DNA of 64,000 nucleotides from DASUPK01 sp963795665 (GTDB taxonomy: Bacteria; Actinomycetota; Thermoleophilia; Solirubrobacterales; 70-9), in the NCBI GenBank assembly GCA_963795665.1, contig CAWCIP010000009.1, positions 1 through 64,000 on the forward strand. The letters run 5' to 3'. Under the pieces are notes generated by a model that saw nothing but the letters and a program-made list of their open reading frames with translations, was not told the origin of the DNA and made no database searches. Within the stretch, counting starts at the first letter, position 1, and each line of letters opens with the position of its first letter. This document shows positions 17,144-26,019 of the stretch, piece after piece. Position numbers and translations under genes: made by a program.

Positions 17144-18418
17144 ATGGCCGACGCCTTCAAGAACCTCTGGACCGAGCACCGCGCCGCGACGCTGGCCGGC
17201 ATGGCCGGCTTCGTCGCGATCGTTGCCGTGGGCGGCTGGTTGCTGCTGCGCACCCCGGGCGGGTCGTCCGAGCCCGCCGCCTCGACCGCCACCGCCCCGG
17301 CGAAGCGGCCGGCACCACCGACCACCGACTGGCCCACCTACGGCCTCGGCACGGCGCGGACCCGCTACCTCCCCACCGGCCGGGTCAAGCCGCCTTACAA
17401 GCTCGCCTGGAGCTACGACGCGGGGCACCTGATGGAGTACTCGCCGATCGTCGTCGGCGACAACCTCTACGGGATCGACAACAACGGCGAGGCGTTCGCG
17501 CTCAACGCCAGGAACGGCAAGCCGCGCTGGCGCCGGGACGTAGCGACCCTGAACGCGTCAGCGCCCACCTACAGCGACGGGCGCCTCTACATCTCCAACC
17601 TCGAGCCGGGGCAGGTGCAGGCGCTGAACGCGAGGAACGGCAAGGTGGCCTGGCGGCATCCGCTCCCGGGCCGGACCGAGTCCAGCCCGCTAGTGGTCGG
17701 CAACGAGGTGATCGCGGGCTGTGAGTGTGGCTCCGTCTACGCCCTCAGCGCTGACAACGGCAAGGAGCTCTGGAGCACCGCGGTCGGCGGCGCGGTCAAG
17801 GCGTCACCCGCCTACGACCACGGCACGGTCTTCGTCGGCGACTACGGCGGCGGGATGACCGCCATGAACGCGAGCAACGGCCGGGTCAAATGGCGGGCGA
17901 GCGCCGGAAACAGCATCTACGGGACGGCCGCGGTGGCCTTCGGCCGGGTCTTCGCGGGGGATCTGGGCGGCGGCTTCCACGCCTGGGACGAGTCCAACGG
18001 CTCAGAGGACTGGAGCACCTCGACGAGCGGCTACGTCTACAGCGGGGCGACCGCGGCCCGGGTCCCAGGCACGCCGCCGAGTGTCTACTTCGGCTCCTAT
18101 GACGGCACCGTCTATGCCCTCGACGCCCGCACGGGCGCCCAACGCTGGTCCCGCTCGGCTTCCGGGCCCGTCTCCGGGGCCGGCAGCATGATCGGCGGCG
18201 TCTTCTACGCCGGCGACCTGAAGACGACACAGACCTGGGGATTCCGGGCGACGGACGGCCGGACGGTCTTCGAGTCCCGCGACGGCGCCTACAACCCGGT
18301 GATCTCTGACGGCAGGCGGCTGTACATGACCGGCGTCAACGTGATCTACGCGCTTCACCCTTCGCGCGGGCACTCGATCAACGGCTTCGCCAAGAAGAAC
18401 CGGAACCTGACGGGATGA
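17144..18418 (+). CDS. Membrane-anchored PQQ-like beta-propeller repeat protein
   Basis: A 424-residue protein with a short cytosolic N-terminus, one membrane segment (about 18-40, GMAGFVAIVAVGGWLLL), and an external beta-propeller. Propeller blades repeat motifs such as GEAFALNARNGKPRWR, GQVQALNARNGKVAWRHPL, GSVYALSADNGKELWST and GTVYALDARTGAQRWS. This resembles BamB and PQQ-dehydrogenase repeats, but no cofactor-site residues or catalytic domain are apparent, so a scaffold or binding role is likelier than an enzyme. It is convergent with rsmI, 2 bases apart. Confidence 0.82.
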   Translation: MADAFKNLWTEHRAATLAGMAGFVAIVAVGGWLLLRTPGGSSEPAASTATAPAKRPAPPTTDWPTYGLGTARTRYLPTGRVKPPYKLAWSYDAGHLMEYSPIVVGDNLYGIDNNGEAFALNARNGKPRWRRDVATLNASAPTYSDGRLYISNLEPGQVQALNARNGKVAWRHPLPGRTESSPLVVGNEVIAGCECGSVYALSADNGKELWSTAVGGAVKASPAYDHGTVFVGDYGGGMTAMNASNGRVKWRASAGNSIYGTAAVAFGRVFAGDLGGGFHAWDESNGSEDWSTSTSGYVYSGATAARVPGTPPSVYFGSYDGTVYALDARTGAQRWSRSASGPVSGAGSMIGGVFYAGDLKTTQTWGFRATDGRTVFESRDGAYNPVISDGRRLYMTGVNVIYALHPSRGHSINGFAKKNRNLTG

Positions 18419-18420
18419 AG

Positions 18421-19242
18421 CTAGCGCCGCGGCTCCCGGCCGGTGATCCCCTTGTAGAGATCGTTGGCGGGGACTCCGGTCAGGGCGGACACCACGCTGG
18501 CCGCGGCTCGCGGCCTCGCACCGGCGCGGATCAGGCCGCGCAGCGCGTCCGTCGCAAAGCCGATGTCGGCGGTGCCGCGCTCCGCAGCCGGCCCGATCAC
18601 GACCACGATCTCGCCGCGGGCCTCGTCGCGGAAGCGCCGCGAGAGCTCGCCAAGCGTGCCGCGGGCGACCTCCTCGTGCAGCTTGGTCAGCTCACGGCAG
18701 ACCGCCGCCGGCCGGTCCGGGGCAAGCTGGGCGAGCGCCCGCAGCGACTCGGGCAGGCGCCGGGGCGACTCGAACGCGATCAGGGTCTCGGTGGACTGGA
18801 GGACCCGCTCCAGCTCGCCGGTCCGCCGGGGCAGAAAGCCCTGGAACCGGAAGCGATGCGTCGGCAGGCCGGAGACGACGAGCGCGGTGACGATCGACGA
18901 GGGCCCCGGCAGCACCTCTATGTCCAGGTCGCGGTCGATGCAGGCCCTGATCAGGCGGAAGCCCGGGTCGGAGATCGCGGGCGTGCCGGCGTCGGAGACG
19001 AGGGCGACGTTGTCTCCCCGCTCGATCCGCTGGGCCAGCTCCCTGGCCCGCTCGGCCTCGTTTCCCTCGTGGTAGGAGAGCAGCCGCAGAGCCTGGATCT
19101 CGAGCCTCTCCAGCAGAAGCCCCGTCCTGCGTGTGTCCTCGCAGGCGATCACATCGGCCTCGTAGAGGGCACGCCGCGCGCGCAGAGTGATGTCCTCGAG
19201 GTTCCCGATCGGAGTCGGGCAGACGACGAGCTTCCCCGGCAT
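18421..19242 (-). CDS. rsmI: 16S rRNA (cytidine1402-2'-O)-methyltransferase
   Basis: RsmI methylates the 2'-hydroxyl of C1402 in the 30S decoding centre. The 273-residue protein has the tetrapyrrole-methylase fold with the signature start LVVCPTPIGNLEDITLRA, then CEDTRRTGLLL, ALVSDAGTPAISDPG and LPGPSSIVTALVVSGLP. It is the third housekeeping RNA-modification or translation gene in the same neighbourhood as metG and rsmA, an order seen in Actinobacteria. The next gene on the same strand upstream, the ROK kinase, ends 3 bases before its start, so they probably share a transcript. Confidence 0.95.
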   Translation of the reverse strand: MPGKLVVCPTPIGNLEDITLRARRALYEADVIACEDTRRTGLLLERLEIQALRLLSYHEGNEAERARELAQRIERGDNVALVSDAGTPAISDPGFRLIRACIDRDLDIEVLPGPSSIVTALVVSGLPTHRFRFQGFLPRRTGELERVLQSTETLIAFESPRRLPESLRALAQLAPDRPAAVCRELTKLHEEVARGTLGELSRRFRDEARGEIVVVIGPAAERGTADIGFATDALRGLIRAGARPRAAASVVSALTGVPANDLYKGITGREPRR

Positions 19243-19245
19243 CGC

Positions 19246-20202
19246 CTAGGCCCCCTTGTCGAGCTCGATCAGCGCCATCGCCGCCGCTCCGATCATTCCC
19301 GCCTTCGGGCCGAGCTCGGCAATCTTCACCGGCGTCCGGTTCATCGGCGTCAGAGCCCGCGACTCGAGCTCCTTGCGCGCCGGCCCGATCAGCAGCTCCC
19401 CCACCACGGAGACGCCGCCCCCGATCACGATCACGTCGGGATCGAAGATGTTGGCGAGGCTCGCGAGCGCGACACCGAGGTGCCGGCCCGCCTCGGCGAC
19501 GACCCCTGCCGCCAACGGGTCTCCATTGATGGCCAGCTCGGTCACCGTCTTGCCGACGATCGGCCCCTCAGCGAGCGCCTTGCCGAGCGCGGAGTCCGGT
19601 TCCCGCTCGGCGGCCGCCTTGCCCTCGCGCGCGATCGCGGTGCCGGAGGCGAGCGTCTCGACGCAGCCGCGGTTGGGACAGTTGCCCTGGCAGGGAGGGC
19701 CGTCCTCCTGCACCACGACGTGGCCGAGCTCCGCCGCGGAGCCGGTCGTCCCACGGTAGATCTCGCCGTCGAGGATCAGGCCTCCACCGATCCCCGTCCC
19801 GATGGTCAGCATCACCACGTTCCGTGCCCCGCGGCCTGCGCCGAACAGGAACTCGGCCAGGGCTGCGACGTTCGCATCGTTGTCGATGAAGACCGGGAGG
19901 CCGAGCTGCTTACCCATCAGGTCGCGAAGGGGGACGTCCGAGATCTCGAGGTTGACGGCCTGGATGGCCACGCCGCGATCGTGGTCGATGGTGGCCGGAA
20001 TCCCGAGGCCTGCGCAGAGCACGTCGGGCCTGGCGTCCCTGGCCTCCACCAGCTCCCTGCCGAGATCCTCGACCAGCTTGTCCTCGCTCAGCCCGATCGA
20101 GGACTCGTTCCCCTCGTAGTGGATGTGCTGCTCGGAATCGACGACCCCGACGGCCATCTTGGTCCCGCCCAGGTCGACGCCGATCGCTTCCCGAGGGGTC
20201 AA
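19246..20202 (-). CDS. ROK family sugar kinase (glucokinase-like)
   Basis: A 318-residue kinase. The ATP phosphate loop is AIGVDLGGTKMAVGVVD, the catalytic Asp lies in FIDNDANVAALAEF, and the ROK signature GHVVVQEDGPPCQG continues into CPNRGCVETL with the zinc-binding histidine and cysteines intact. The closing adenosine loop is VIVIGGGVSVVGE. This set fits glucokinase, consistent with a GH15 enzyme releasing glucose elsewhere in the window, but related N-acetylmannosamine or fructose kinases cannot be excluded. The start is a TTG at 20202. It is divergent from the LCP gene. Confidence 0.88.
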   Translation of the reverse strand: MTPREAIGVDLGGTKMAVGVVDSEQHIHYEGNESSIGLSEDKLVEDLGRELVEARDARPDVLCAGLGIPATIDHDRGVAIQAVNLEISDVPLRDLMGKQLGLPVFIDNDANVAALAEFLFGAGRGARNVVMLTIGTGIGGGLILDGEIYRGTTGSAAELGHVVVQEDGPPCQGNCPNRGCVETLASGTAIAREGKAAAEREPDSALGKALAEGPIVGKTVTELAINGDPLAAGVVAEAGRHLGVALASLANIFDPDVIVIGGGVSVVGELLIGPARKELESRALTPMNRTPVKIAELGPKAGMIGAAAMALIELDKGA

Positions 20203-20247
20203 GAGGTAGAGGGGTCCGGCGGCGGCATGCGTAAGTATTGATATCCC

Positions 20248-21627
20248 ATGTCTCCGCAGGGAGATGAACGGCCGCCCAAGCGGTCCGGGGGCTCTGAGGG
20301 CGGCGGGAAGCCCGGCGAGCCCAAGAAGCCTGGCGCGTCCGGGGGCTCAGGCAAACCCGAACGTGGCAAGAAGCCCGAGTACACGGTCTACGGGCGGGGC
20401 GGCCGTGGCGGCCAGAAGCGCTCGGCGCCCCAGCGCAAGAGGCCCGAGGGCAAGGGCGAGAAGCCCCCGTACACCGTCTACCGATCGCGGCCCAGCCTGC
20501 GCGACCGGATCCGCAAGCCGAGCCTGCAGAGCATCCGCCGCGACTCCGGTGGCGGGGGCGGGATCCGCGGCTTCTTCGGGAGGCTGACCGGCGGCAAGCG
20601 CCCCTGGCTGCGCTGGATCCTGATCTTCGCCGTGGGCTGGCTCCTGCTCAGCTTCATCACCTTCGCGATCTCGGCCCAGATCCAGAAGGGCAAGCTGCCG
20701 CAGTCGGCCAAGGACGCGCTCAAGGGCGGCCCCGCCGTGCTGGCGGGGCAGAACATCCTCATCCTCGGAGGGGACCGCCGCGGCAAGACCCAGCACAACG
20801 CCAGCGGCTCGGAGGGCCAGGGCCCGCCCCGCGCCGACACGATCATGGTCCTGCATGCGTCGCTGACCTCCTTCCGGAAGCTCTCGATCCCCCGCGACAG
20901 CTACGCCGCGATCCCGGACTGCGGCGAGCAGAAGATCAACGCATCCCTCGCCTGCAACACCCGGAGCACCAACGGCAACCCCGCCTCGACCATCAAGACC
21001 GTCGAGAACTTCCTCGGCATCGACATCAACCACATCGTGATCGTCGACTTCGACGGCTTCGCCGACTTCATCAACACCCTCGGCGGGGTCACGATCAACG
21101 TGCCCGACACGAATGGCAAGAAGGACGGCGCCGTCGTCTGCGGGGACGTCGACGGCGGCAAGAAGCAGGGCGGCGTCTCCCTGAAGCTGCCCCCGGGAGA
21201 CATCACCCTGCAGGGCGACAAGGCCCTCGCATACGCCCGGATCAGGCACAACAACTGCGATCCCTCCGAGGACGACCGCGACCGCGCGGCTCGCCAGCAA
21301 GCGGTCCTCAACGGGATCAAGGACCGCCTGACCAGCATCACGCGGTTCCCATACAACTTCCTCAAGGGGCCCTGGATCGGCTGGAACGCGCCGAAGGCGT
21401 TCATCAGCGACATGGGCGGCTTCACCCTCCCGCAGGTGGCGATCGCGGCCATCCTCGGCGGCAGCGGGGAGACGAACGTGCTCGGCGGCAGCGGAGGTAA
21501 GAGCGACGCCTCAGCCGGACCGGGCGGCAGCCTGGCCTATCCGGACAGCGTCTGCCTCGACGCGGTCAAGAAGCTGATCGGCGGGGACCCGCCGCGCGAT
21601 CCCGCGTGCACTCCGCGATCGTTCTAG
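20248..21627 (+). CDS. LytR-CpsA-Psr (LCP) family cell-wall ligase
   Basis: A 459-residue membrane protein that likely transfers polyprenyl-linked glycopolymers onto peptidoglycan. Residues 1-115 are a Gly/Pro/Lys-rich cytosolic tail with two YTVY repeats (EYTVYGRGG, PYTVYRSRP). One membrane segment follows at ~120-143. The LCP domain at ~160-380 has NILILGGDRRG, RADTIMVLHASL, LSIPRDSYAAIP, KINASLAC and YARIRHNNCD with DRDRAARQQ, i.e. the conserved arginines and aspartates that bind the lipid pyrophosphate. This is a natural partner for the polysaccharide locus at 32-48 kb. It overlaps the convergent FmdB gene by 4 bases. Confidence 0.92.
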   Translation: MSPQGDERPPKRSGGSEGGGKPGEPKKPGASGGSGKPERGKKPEYTVYGRGGRGGQKRSAPQRKRPEGKGEKPPYTVYRSRPSLRDRIRKPSLQSIRRDSGGGGGIRGFFGRLTGGKRPWLRWILIFAVGWLLLSFITFAISAQIQKGKLPQSAKDALKGGPAVLAGQNILILGGDRRGKTQHNASGSEGQGPPRADTIMVLHASLTSFRKLSIPRDSYAAIPDCGEQKINASLACNTRSTNGNPASTIKTVENFLGIDINHIVIVDFDGFADFINTLGGVTINVPDTNGKKDGAVVCGDVDGGKKQGGVSLKLPPGDITLQGDKALAYARIRHNNCDPSEDDRDRAARQQAVLNGIKDRLTSITRFPYNFLKGPWIGWNAPKAFISDMGGFTLPQVAIAAILGGSGETNVLGGSGGKSDASAGPGGSLAYPDSVCLDAVKKLIGGDPPRDPACTPRSF

Positions 21628-21938
21628 TCAGAGCTCGAGCTCGTAGCGGCCTTGTCCGAGCCGGCGGAATCTGACTTCTTGGAGCTCGACTCGGAAGACG
21701 AGTCCGTGGAGCTGGAGTCGCTCGAGGAGGAATCGCCGTCCTTCCCCGAGGACGCCTTGGTCTTCGCCTTGTAGTCGGTCGAGTAGAAGCCGGATCCCTT
21801 GAAGTGGACTGCGACGGGATGGAAGACGCGCTCGACGGGGGCGCCGCACTGCTCGCAGGCCTCGACCGGATCGTCGGACATGCTCTGGATCACCTCGAAG
21901 GTGTGTCCGTTGGTGCAGCGGTACTCGTAGATCGGCAT
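21624..21938 (-). CDS. FmdB-type zinc-ribbon protein with Ser-rich tail
   Basis: A 104-residue protein beginning MPIYEYRC, the standard FmdB/CxxC regulatory-protein start; a longer reading upstream lacks family features. The ribbon is degenerate: the first knuckle is CTNGH with a single cysteine rather than CxxCG, while the second, CEQCG, is intact. Metal would then need the His or would not bind. After FHPVAVHFKGSGFYSTDYK comes a long serine/aspartate/lysine low-complexity tail. Members of this family are often found as translation- or stress-linked small proteins of unknown role. Confidence 0.82.
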   Translation of the reverse strand: MPIYEYRCTNGHTFEVIQSMSDDPVEACEQCGAPVERVFHPVAVHFKGSGFYSTDYKAKTKASSGKDGDSSSSDSSSTDSSSESSSKKSDSAGSDKAATSSSSD

Positions 21939-21987
21939 CGGAGGCAAGAGGGTAGTGGGCGGCGCCGGCGGGCACCGAACGCCACAG

Positions 21988-24448
21988 CTAGTGCCGCTTC
22001 TTCTTCTTCTTCTTGCACTTGACCTTCGCGGCCGCTGCCCGCTTTTTGCCCCCGCCTCTTGCACTTCGCGTGCTTCCCCTTCACGGTCGGCGGCGGCGGC
22101 GAGGAGCTCGGCGGCGGCGGCGAGGAGCTCGGCGGCTCCGTCGGGACGGGGCTCGGGCCGACCGGGTGGTAGCTGGCGACCAGCGTGCTGTCGCCGCTCG
22201 CCACGAGGGTGTGGGTCGCCGCCCCGCCGTCCGACCACGACGAGAACGCGTAGTCGACCCCCAGGGCCTTCACCTCCTTCGGCGCGGACACCGTGTGGTG
22301 CGAGTTCTCGATCACCTGCGAGGTGAAGGGCGAGGGGTCGACCGCGCCGTCGAGACCGAGCTGGACTCCCGGCACGGTCGACCGCAGAGTGAGCTGGTGG
22401 GTTCGCGGATAGATGTTCACCGACTTGGTGTCGGAGAGTCCCTGCCCGCCCGGGAGTCCAGCGTCGGTGACCGTCAGCTTGATGGTCAGGTAGGCCGGGT
22501 AATCGTGGTCCGGAGCGATGAAGCTGCCCGACCTCCCGACGATCGGCGAGGACCCGTGCTGGTGGCAGTTGCTGGGGCAGTGGTTGAGGATGACCCTCCA
22601 GGTGTAGGCGGAATCGGGGAGGGTCTGCTCGGCGTCAGTGGCGGTGGCCGAGAAGTCGATCGAGTCCCCGGTGGCCCACCGCAGGTTCGGGTCCGGCGCT
22701 GTGATCGTCGCGTCGGGCGGGGTGTTCCCCACCTGGACCTCGACGGTGGCGACGCTCGAGACCAGCCCATCGCTGACCTTCACGGCCGGGCGTTTGATGC
22801 CCGTCGTCGAGTAGAAGTCGGACGTCGTGGGCCCCGTTGCGTCGTCGAAGATGCCGTCCTCGTTGAGGTCCCACTTGTAGGTCAGCGGGTCACCGTCTGG
22901 ATCGGTCGAGCCCGTCGCCGAGAGCTGGCTCGTGAACCCGGCGGTGTGAGAGTAGGACGGCGTCGCCGTCGCGACCGCGTGAGGCGGCCGGTTCCCCGCA
23001 GGGTCGGAGTAGGTGATCCGGTGGATCTGCCCATCCCAGAGATCGACGTAGTAGAGGTCGCCATCCGGGCCGAGCTCGAGGTCGACCGGGGCCGTCGCCC
23101 CGTCGCCCAGGGTGACGATGTCGCCTGGATTCGGCTTTCCATCCGAACCCGCCAACATCGCCCAGATGCAGCCGCGGGAATAGTCCGCGAAGAACAGCGC
23201 ACCGTCGTAAGCGGAGGGATAGGTGCCGGCGCCGCTGAAGGCAACCCCGCTGACCGACGAGCTGCCGACGGAGCATCCCTCTCCACTCACGATGTGGGCC
23301 GCGTGGTTGTAGGTGAAGTAGGGCGCGACGGCGGTGCCCTCCGAGTACAGGTTCTTGCAGATGTTCAGCCCCGCGGCAGCGAAGCCGGGCTGGACGCCGG
23401 TGCCCTCGTAGCAGGGCCAGCCGAAGTTGTCGGCGGTGTTGTCGATGGGATCCGTGATCCGATTGATCTCCTCGAAGTCGTTTCTCCCGACGTCGCCGGC
23501 CCAGACCTCGTTTGTTCCGGGCCTGACCGTGAACCGAAACGGGTTGCGCAGCCCGTACGCGACGATCCGCTGCTTGTCCGGGTCGGGGCTCCCGAAGAAC
23601 GGGTTGCCGGGCATCCCCGCACCCGTGTCCGGATTCACCCTGATGATCGTGCCGTCGAGGCCGGCCGGGTCACCGCCGGTCTCGAGGTCCTGGGAGCGCA
23701 GTGAGCCACCCTCGGCGGTGGGCGGCTCGAGATCGGCGCCGACGCCACCGGGTGGATCGCCGCACGGATTCCGCGGATTGCCGAACTGGCCCCAATCCTC
23801 AGTGGTGTACTGCGCTCCGTCACCAGCGCCGGCGTAGAGCGCGCCGTCGGGACCGAACGCGAGGTCGCCGATCGAGTGGGTCGTTGACTGCAGGCACCAG
23901 TCGGTGATCAGGTTCTGCTTCGCCGTCTCGACGCCGCTGCTGGGATCGAGGGTGAGACGCGCCAGGCGAGCCGTCAACAGGCATACACCGCTCGGATCCG
24001 GGCAGGGATCGCCGGTCCCCGACCCGCCCCAATACGGCGGGTTCTGCCCGGGCGGGGCGTCGAGCGTGTAGAGGGCGTAGAGATATGGACGGGAGGGGTA
24101 CTGGGGATCGAGTGCGAGGCCGAGCAGGCCGAAGTCGAAGTTGTTGTAGACCTCCGTCCGCAGGTCGGCGACCTGCGTCGGGGTGGTGTCGCCGAATCCG
24201 TCGAACTCCTCGATCTGGCCGCCCTTCAGGGCGACGAACACCTTGCTCCCGTCCTGGTTGAACGCGACCGAGGTGGGATCGTCGAGCCCGGACTTGACGA
24301 CCTCATCCTGGAATCCGGCCGGCAGCGTCTCGGCCTCCGCGCGCACGGCGGGTGTCGCCACCAGGATGGCGCCGGTGGCGGCGAGCAATCCCACCGCCCA
24401 ACGGAGCGTTCCCGTGGATCCCTTCGTTCTACCGGACAGGTCGATCAC
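21988..24448 (-). CDS. Secreted sugar/sorbosone-dehydrogenase-like protein with PKD domain, C-terminal frameshift
   Basis: About 819 residues when corrected. It has a signal peptide (LLAATGAILVATPAVRAEA) and a PQQ-dependent glucose/sorbosone dehydrogenase-type propeller (FGLLGLALDPQYPS; DLAFGPDGALYAGAGDGA; YGLRNPFRFTVRPGTNEVW). A PKD-type Ig domain follows (GSTDPDGDPLTYKWDLNEDG), then a beta-rich region and a Pro/Ser linker. The frame slips once in a G5 run near 22049. Removing one base ends the protein in a Lys tail (KVKCKKKKKKRH) with a stop at 21988, clear of the FmdB gene; uncorrected, it would overlap FmdB to 21890. The GTG start at 24448 follows GAGG about 8 bases upstream. Probably extracellular sugar oxidation; substrate unknown. 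Confidence 0.8.
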
Positions 24449-24589
24449 GCCTCTCACCTCATCTTGGTCCCCAGTCGGCTCCCGTAGCCGCACCGGTTCG
24501 CCCCAATTGGTATCGCAACCAGGCCCCCGAGCCATCCGCAATGTCCCGCAAATGTTCCGGCGTCAGGGACGCCGCCCGAATCGCCACAT

Positions 24590-24595
24590 TAGGCT
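24590..24595 (+). promoter_or_regulatory. Putative leaderless -10 hexamer of glyS
   Basis: TAGGCT ends 6 bp before the GTG start of glyS. The intervening GAGGTC is too close to act as a normal ribosome-binding site. Confidence 0.5.
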
Positions 24596-24601
24596 GAGGT
24601 C

Positions 24602-25975
24602 GTGCCCACCGAACCCACCCTCGACCAGGTGGTCGCCCTCTGCAAGAGGCGCGGCTTCATCTTCCCCGCGTCGGAGATCTACGGCGGCTTCGCCAACACC
24701 TACGACTACGGGCACTACGGCGTGCTGCTCAAGAACAACGTCAAGGGCGAGTGGTGGCGGGCGATGATCCAGGAGCGCGACGACATCGTCGCGCTCGACT
24801 CGGCGATCATCCAGAACCCCAAGGTCTGGGAGGCCTCGGGTCACCTCGCCGGCTTCACCGACCCGCTCGTGCAGTGCCTTGGTGAGTGCAAGCGGCGCTG
24901 GCGCGAGGATGACCTGCGCGAGCAGCAGCTCGGGGCCGAGGACGCCGAGGGCGAGATCCGTTGCCCGAAGTGCGGCGGTGAGCTCTCGGAACCGCGCCAG
25001 TTCAATCTGATGTTCGAGACCTACGTCGGGCCCGTCCACGACGAGGACGACAAGGCGTACCTGCGACCCGAGACCGCGCAGGGGATCTTCATCAACTTCA
25101 AGAACGTCCTGAGCTTCGCTCGCAAGAAGCCGCCGTTCGGGATCGCCCAGATCGGCAAGTCATTCCGCAACGAGATCACCCCGGGCAACTTCATCTTCCG
25201 CACCCTCGAGTTCGAGCAGATGGAGATGGAGTTCTTCGTCCCGCCGGCCGAGGCGGCCGAGTGGCACGACCGCTGGATGGAGCAGCGGATGCGCTGGTAC
25301 ACCGACCTCGGCATCCGGCCGGACCAGCTCCGTCTCCGCGCGCACGGCGCCGACGAGCTCTCGCACTACTCCAGCGCGACCTCGGACGTGGAGTACCTCT
25401 TCCCCATGGGCTGGTCGGAGCTGGAGGGGATCGCCAACCGCGGCGACTTCGACCTCACCCAGCACGCAAAGCTCTCCGGCGAGAAGCTCGAGTATGTCGA
25501 CTCTGCCACCGGCGACCGCTACGTGCCCCACGTCATCGAACCGGCGGCCGGCGTCGACCGGGCGATGCTCTCCTTCATGGTCGACGCTTATGACGTCGAG
25601 GAGGTCGAGGGCCGCGAGCGAACCGTCCTCCGGCTCCACCCCAAGCTCGCCCCGGTGAAGGTGGCCGTGTTGCCGCTGGTCAACAAGGACGGGCAGCCCG
25701 AGAAGGCACGAGAGATCTACGAGCAGCTCCGCCGGCTGATGACTTCCGAGTACGACACGGGCGGCTCGATCGGCAAGCGCTATCGCCGCCAGGACGAGAT
25801 CGGCACCCCCTGGGGCGTCACCGTCGACCACCAGACGATGGAGGACGACACCGTGACCCTGCGCGATCGCGACTCCCTGGACCAGTCGCGCATCGCGATC
25901 GGCGAGCTGGCCGAGGAGCTGACACGTCGCCTCACGGGGCCCTGGACCTCGCCGAAGCTCGCCGCGGCCGAATAG
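24602..25975 (+). CDS. glyS: Glycyl-tRNA synthetase, alpha2 type
   Basis: A 457-residue class II synthetase of the single-chain homodimer type found in Actinobacteria, not the alpha/beta type. Landmarks are the N-terminal CKRRGFIFPASEIYGGFANTY and GVLLKNNVKGEWW, motif 2 (SFRNEITPGNFIFRTLEFEQ with EMEFF), the zinc-type CPKCGGEL insert, NLMFETYVGP, and motif 3 (EPAAGVDRAMLSFM), followed by the anticodon-binding domain (LAPVKVAVLPLVNK). The GTG start at 24602 yields the family N-terminus and suits the leaderless hexamer just before it. The MFS gene follows 44 bases downstream. Confidence 0.95.
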   Translation: MPTEPTLDQVVALCKRRGFIFPASEIYGGFANTYDYGHYGVLLKNNVKGEWWRAMIQERDDIVALDSAIIQNPKVWEASGHLAGFTDPLVQCLGECKRRWREDDLREQQLGAEDAEGEIRCPKCGGELSEPRQFNLMFETYVGPVHDEDDKAYLRPETAQGIFINFKNVLSFARKKPPFGIAQIGKSFRNEITPGNFIFRTLEFEQMEMEFFVPPAEAAEWHDRWMEQRMRWYTDLGIRPDQLRLRAHGADELSHYSSATSDVEYLFPMGWSELEGIANRGDFDLTQHAKLSGEKLEYVDSATGDRYVPHVIEPAAGVDRAMLSFMVDAYDVEEVEGRERTVLRLHPKLAPVKVAVLPLVNKDGQPEKAREIYEQLRRLMTSEYDTGGSIGKRYRRQDEIGTPWGVTVDHQTMEDDTVTLRDRDSLDQSRIAIGELAEELTRRLTGPWTSPKLAAAE

Positions 25976-26019
25976 CGACACCTGCCGGCTATCCGGCCGC
26001 TGCGGTAGAAGGCAGCGCT

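Noticed and set aside
22080..22135. GGCGGCGGCGAGGAGCTC tandem repeat as a regulatory repeat
   Set aside because: It codes the Pro/Ser linker of the secreted dehydrogenase-like protein and is explained by that low-complexity segment.
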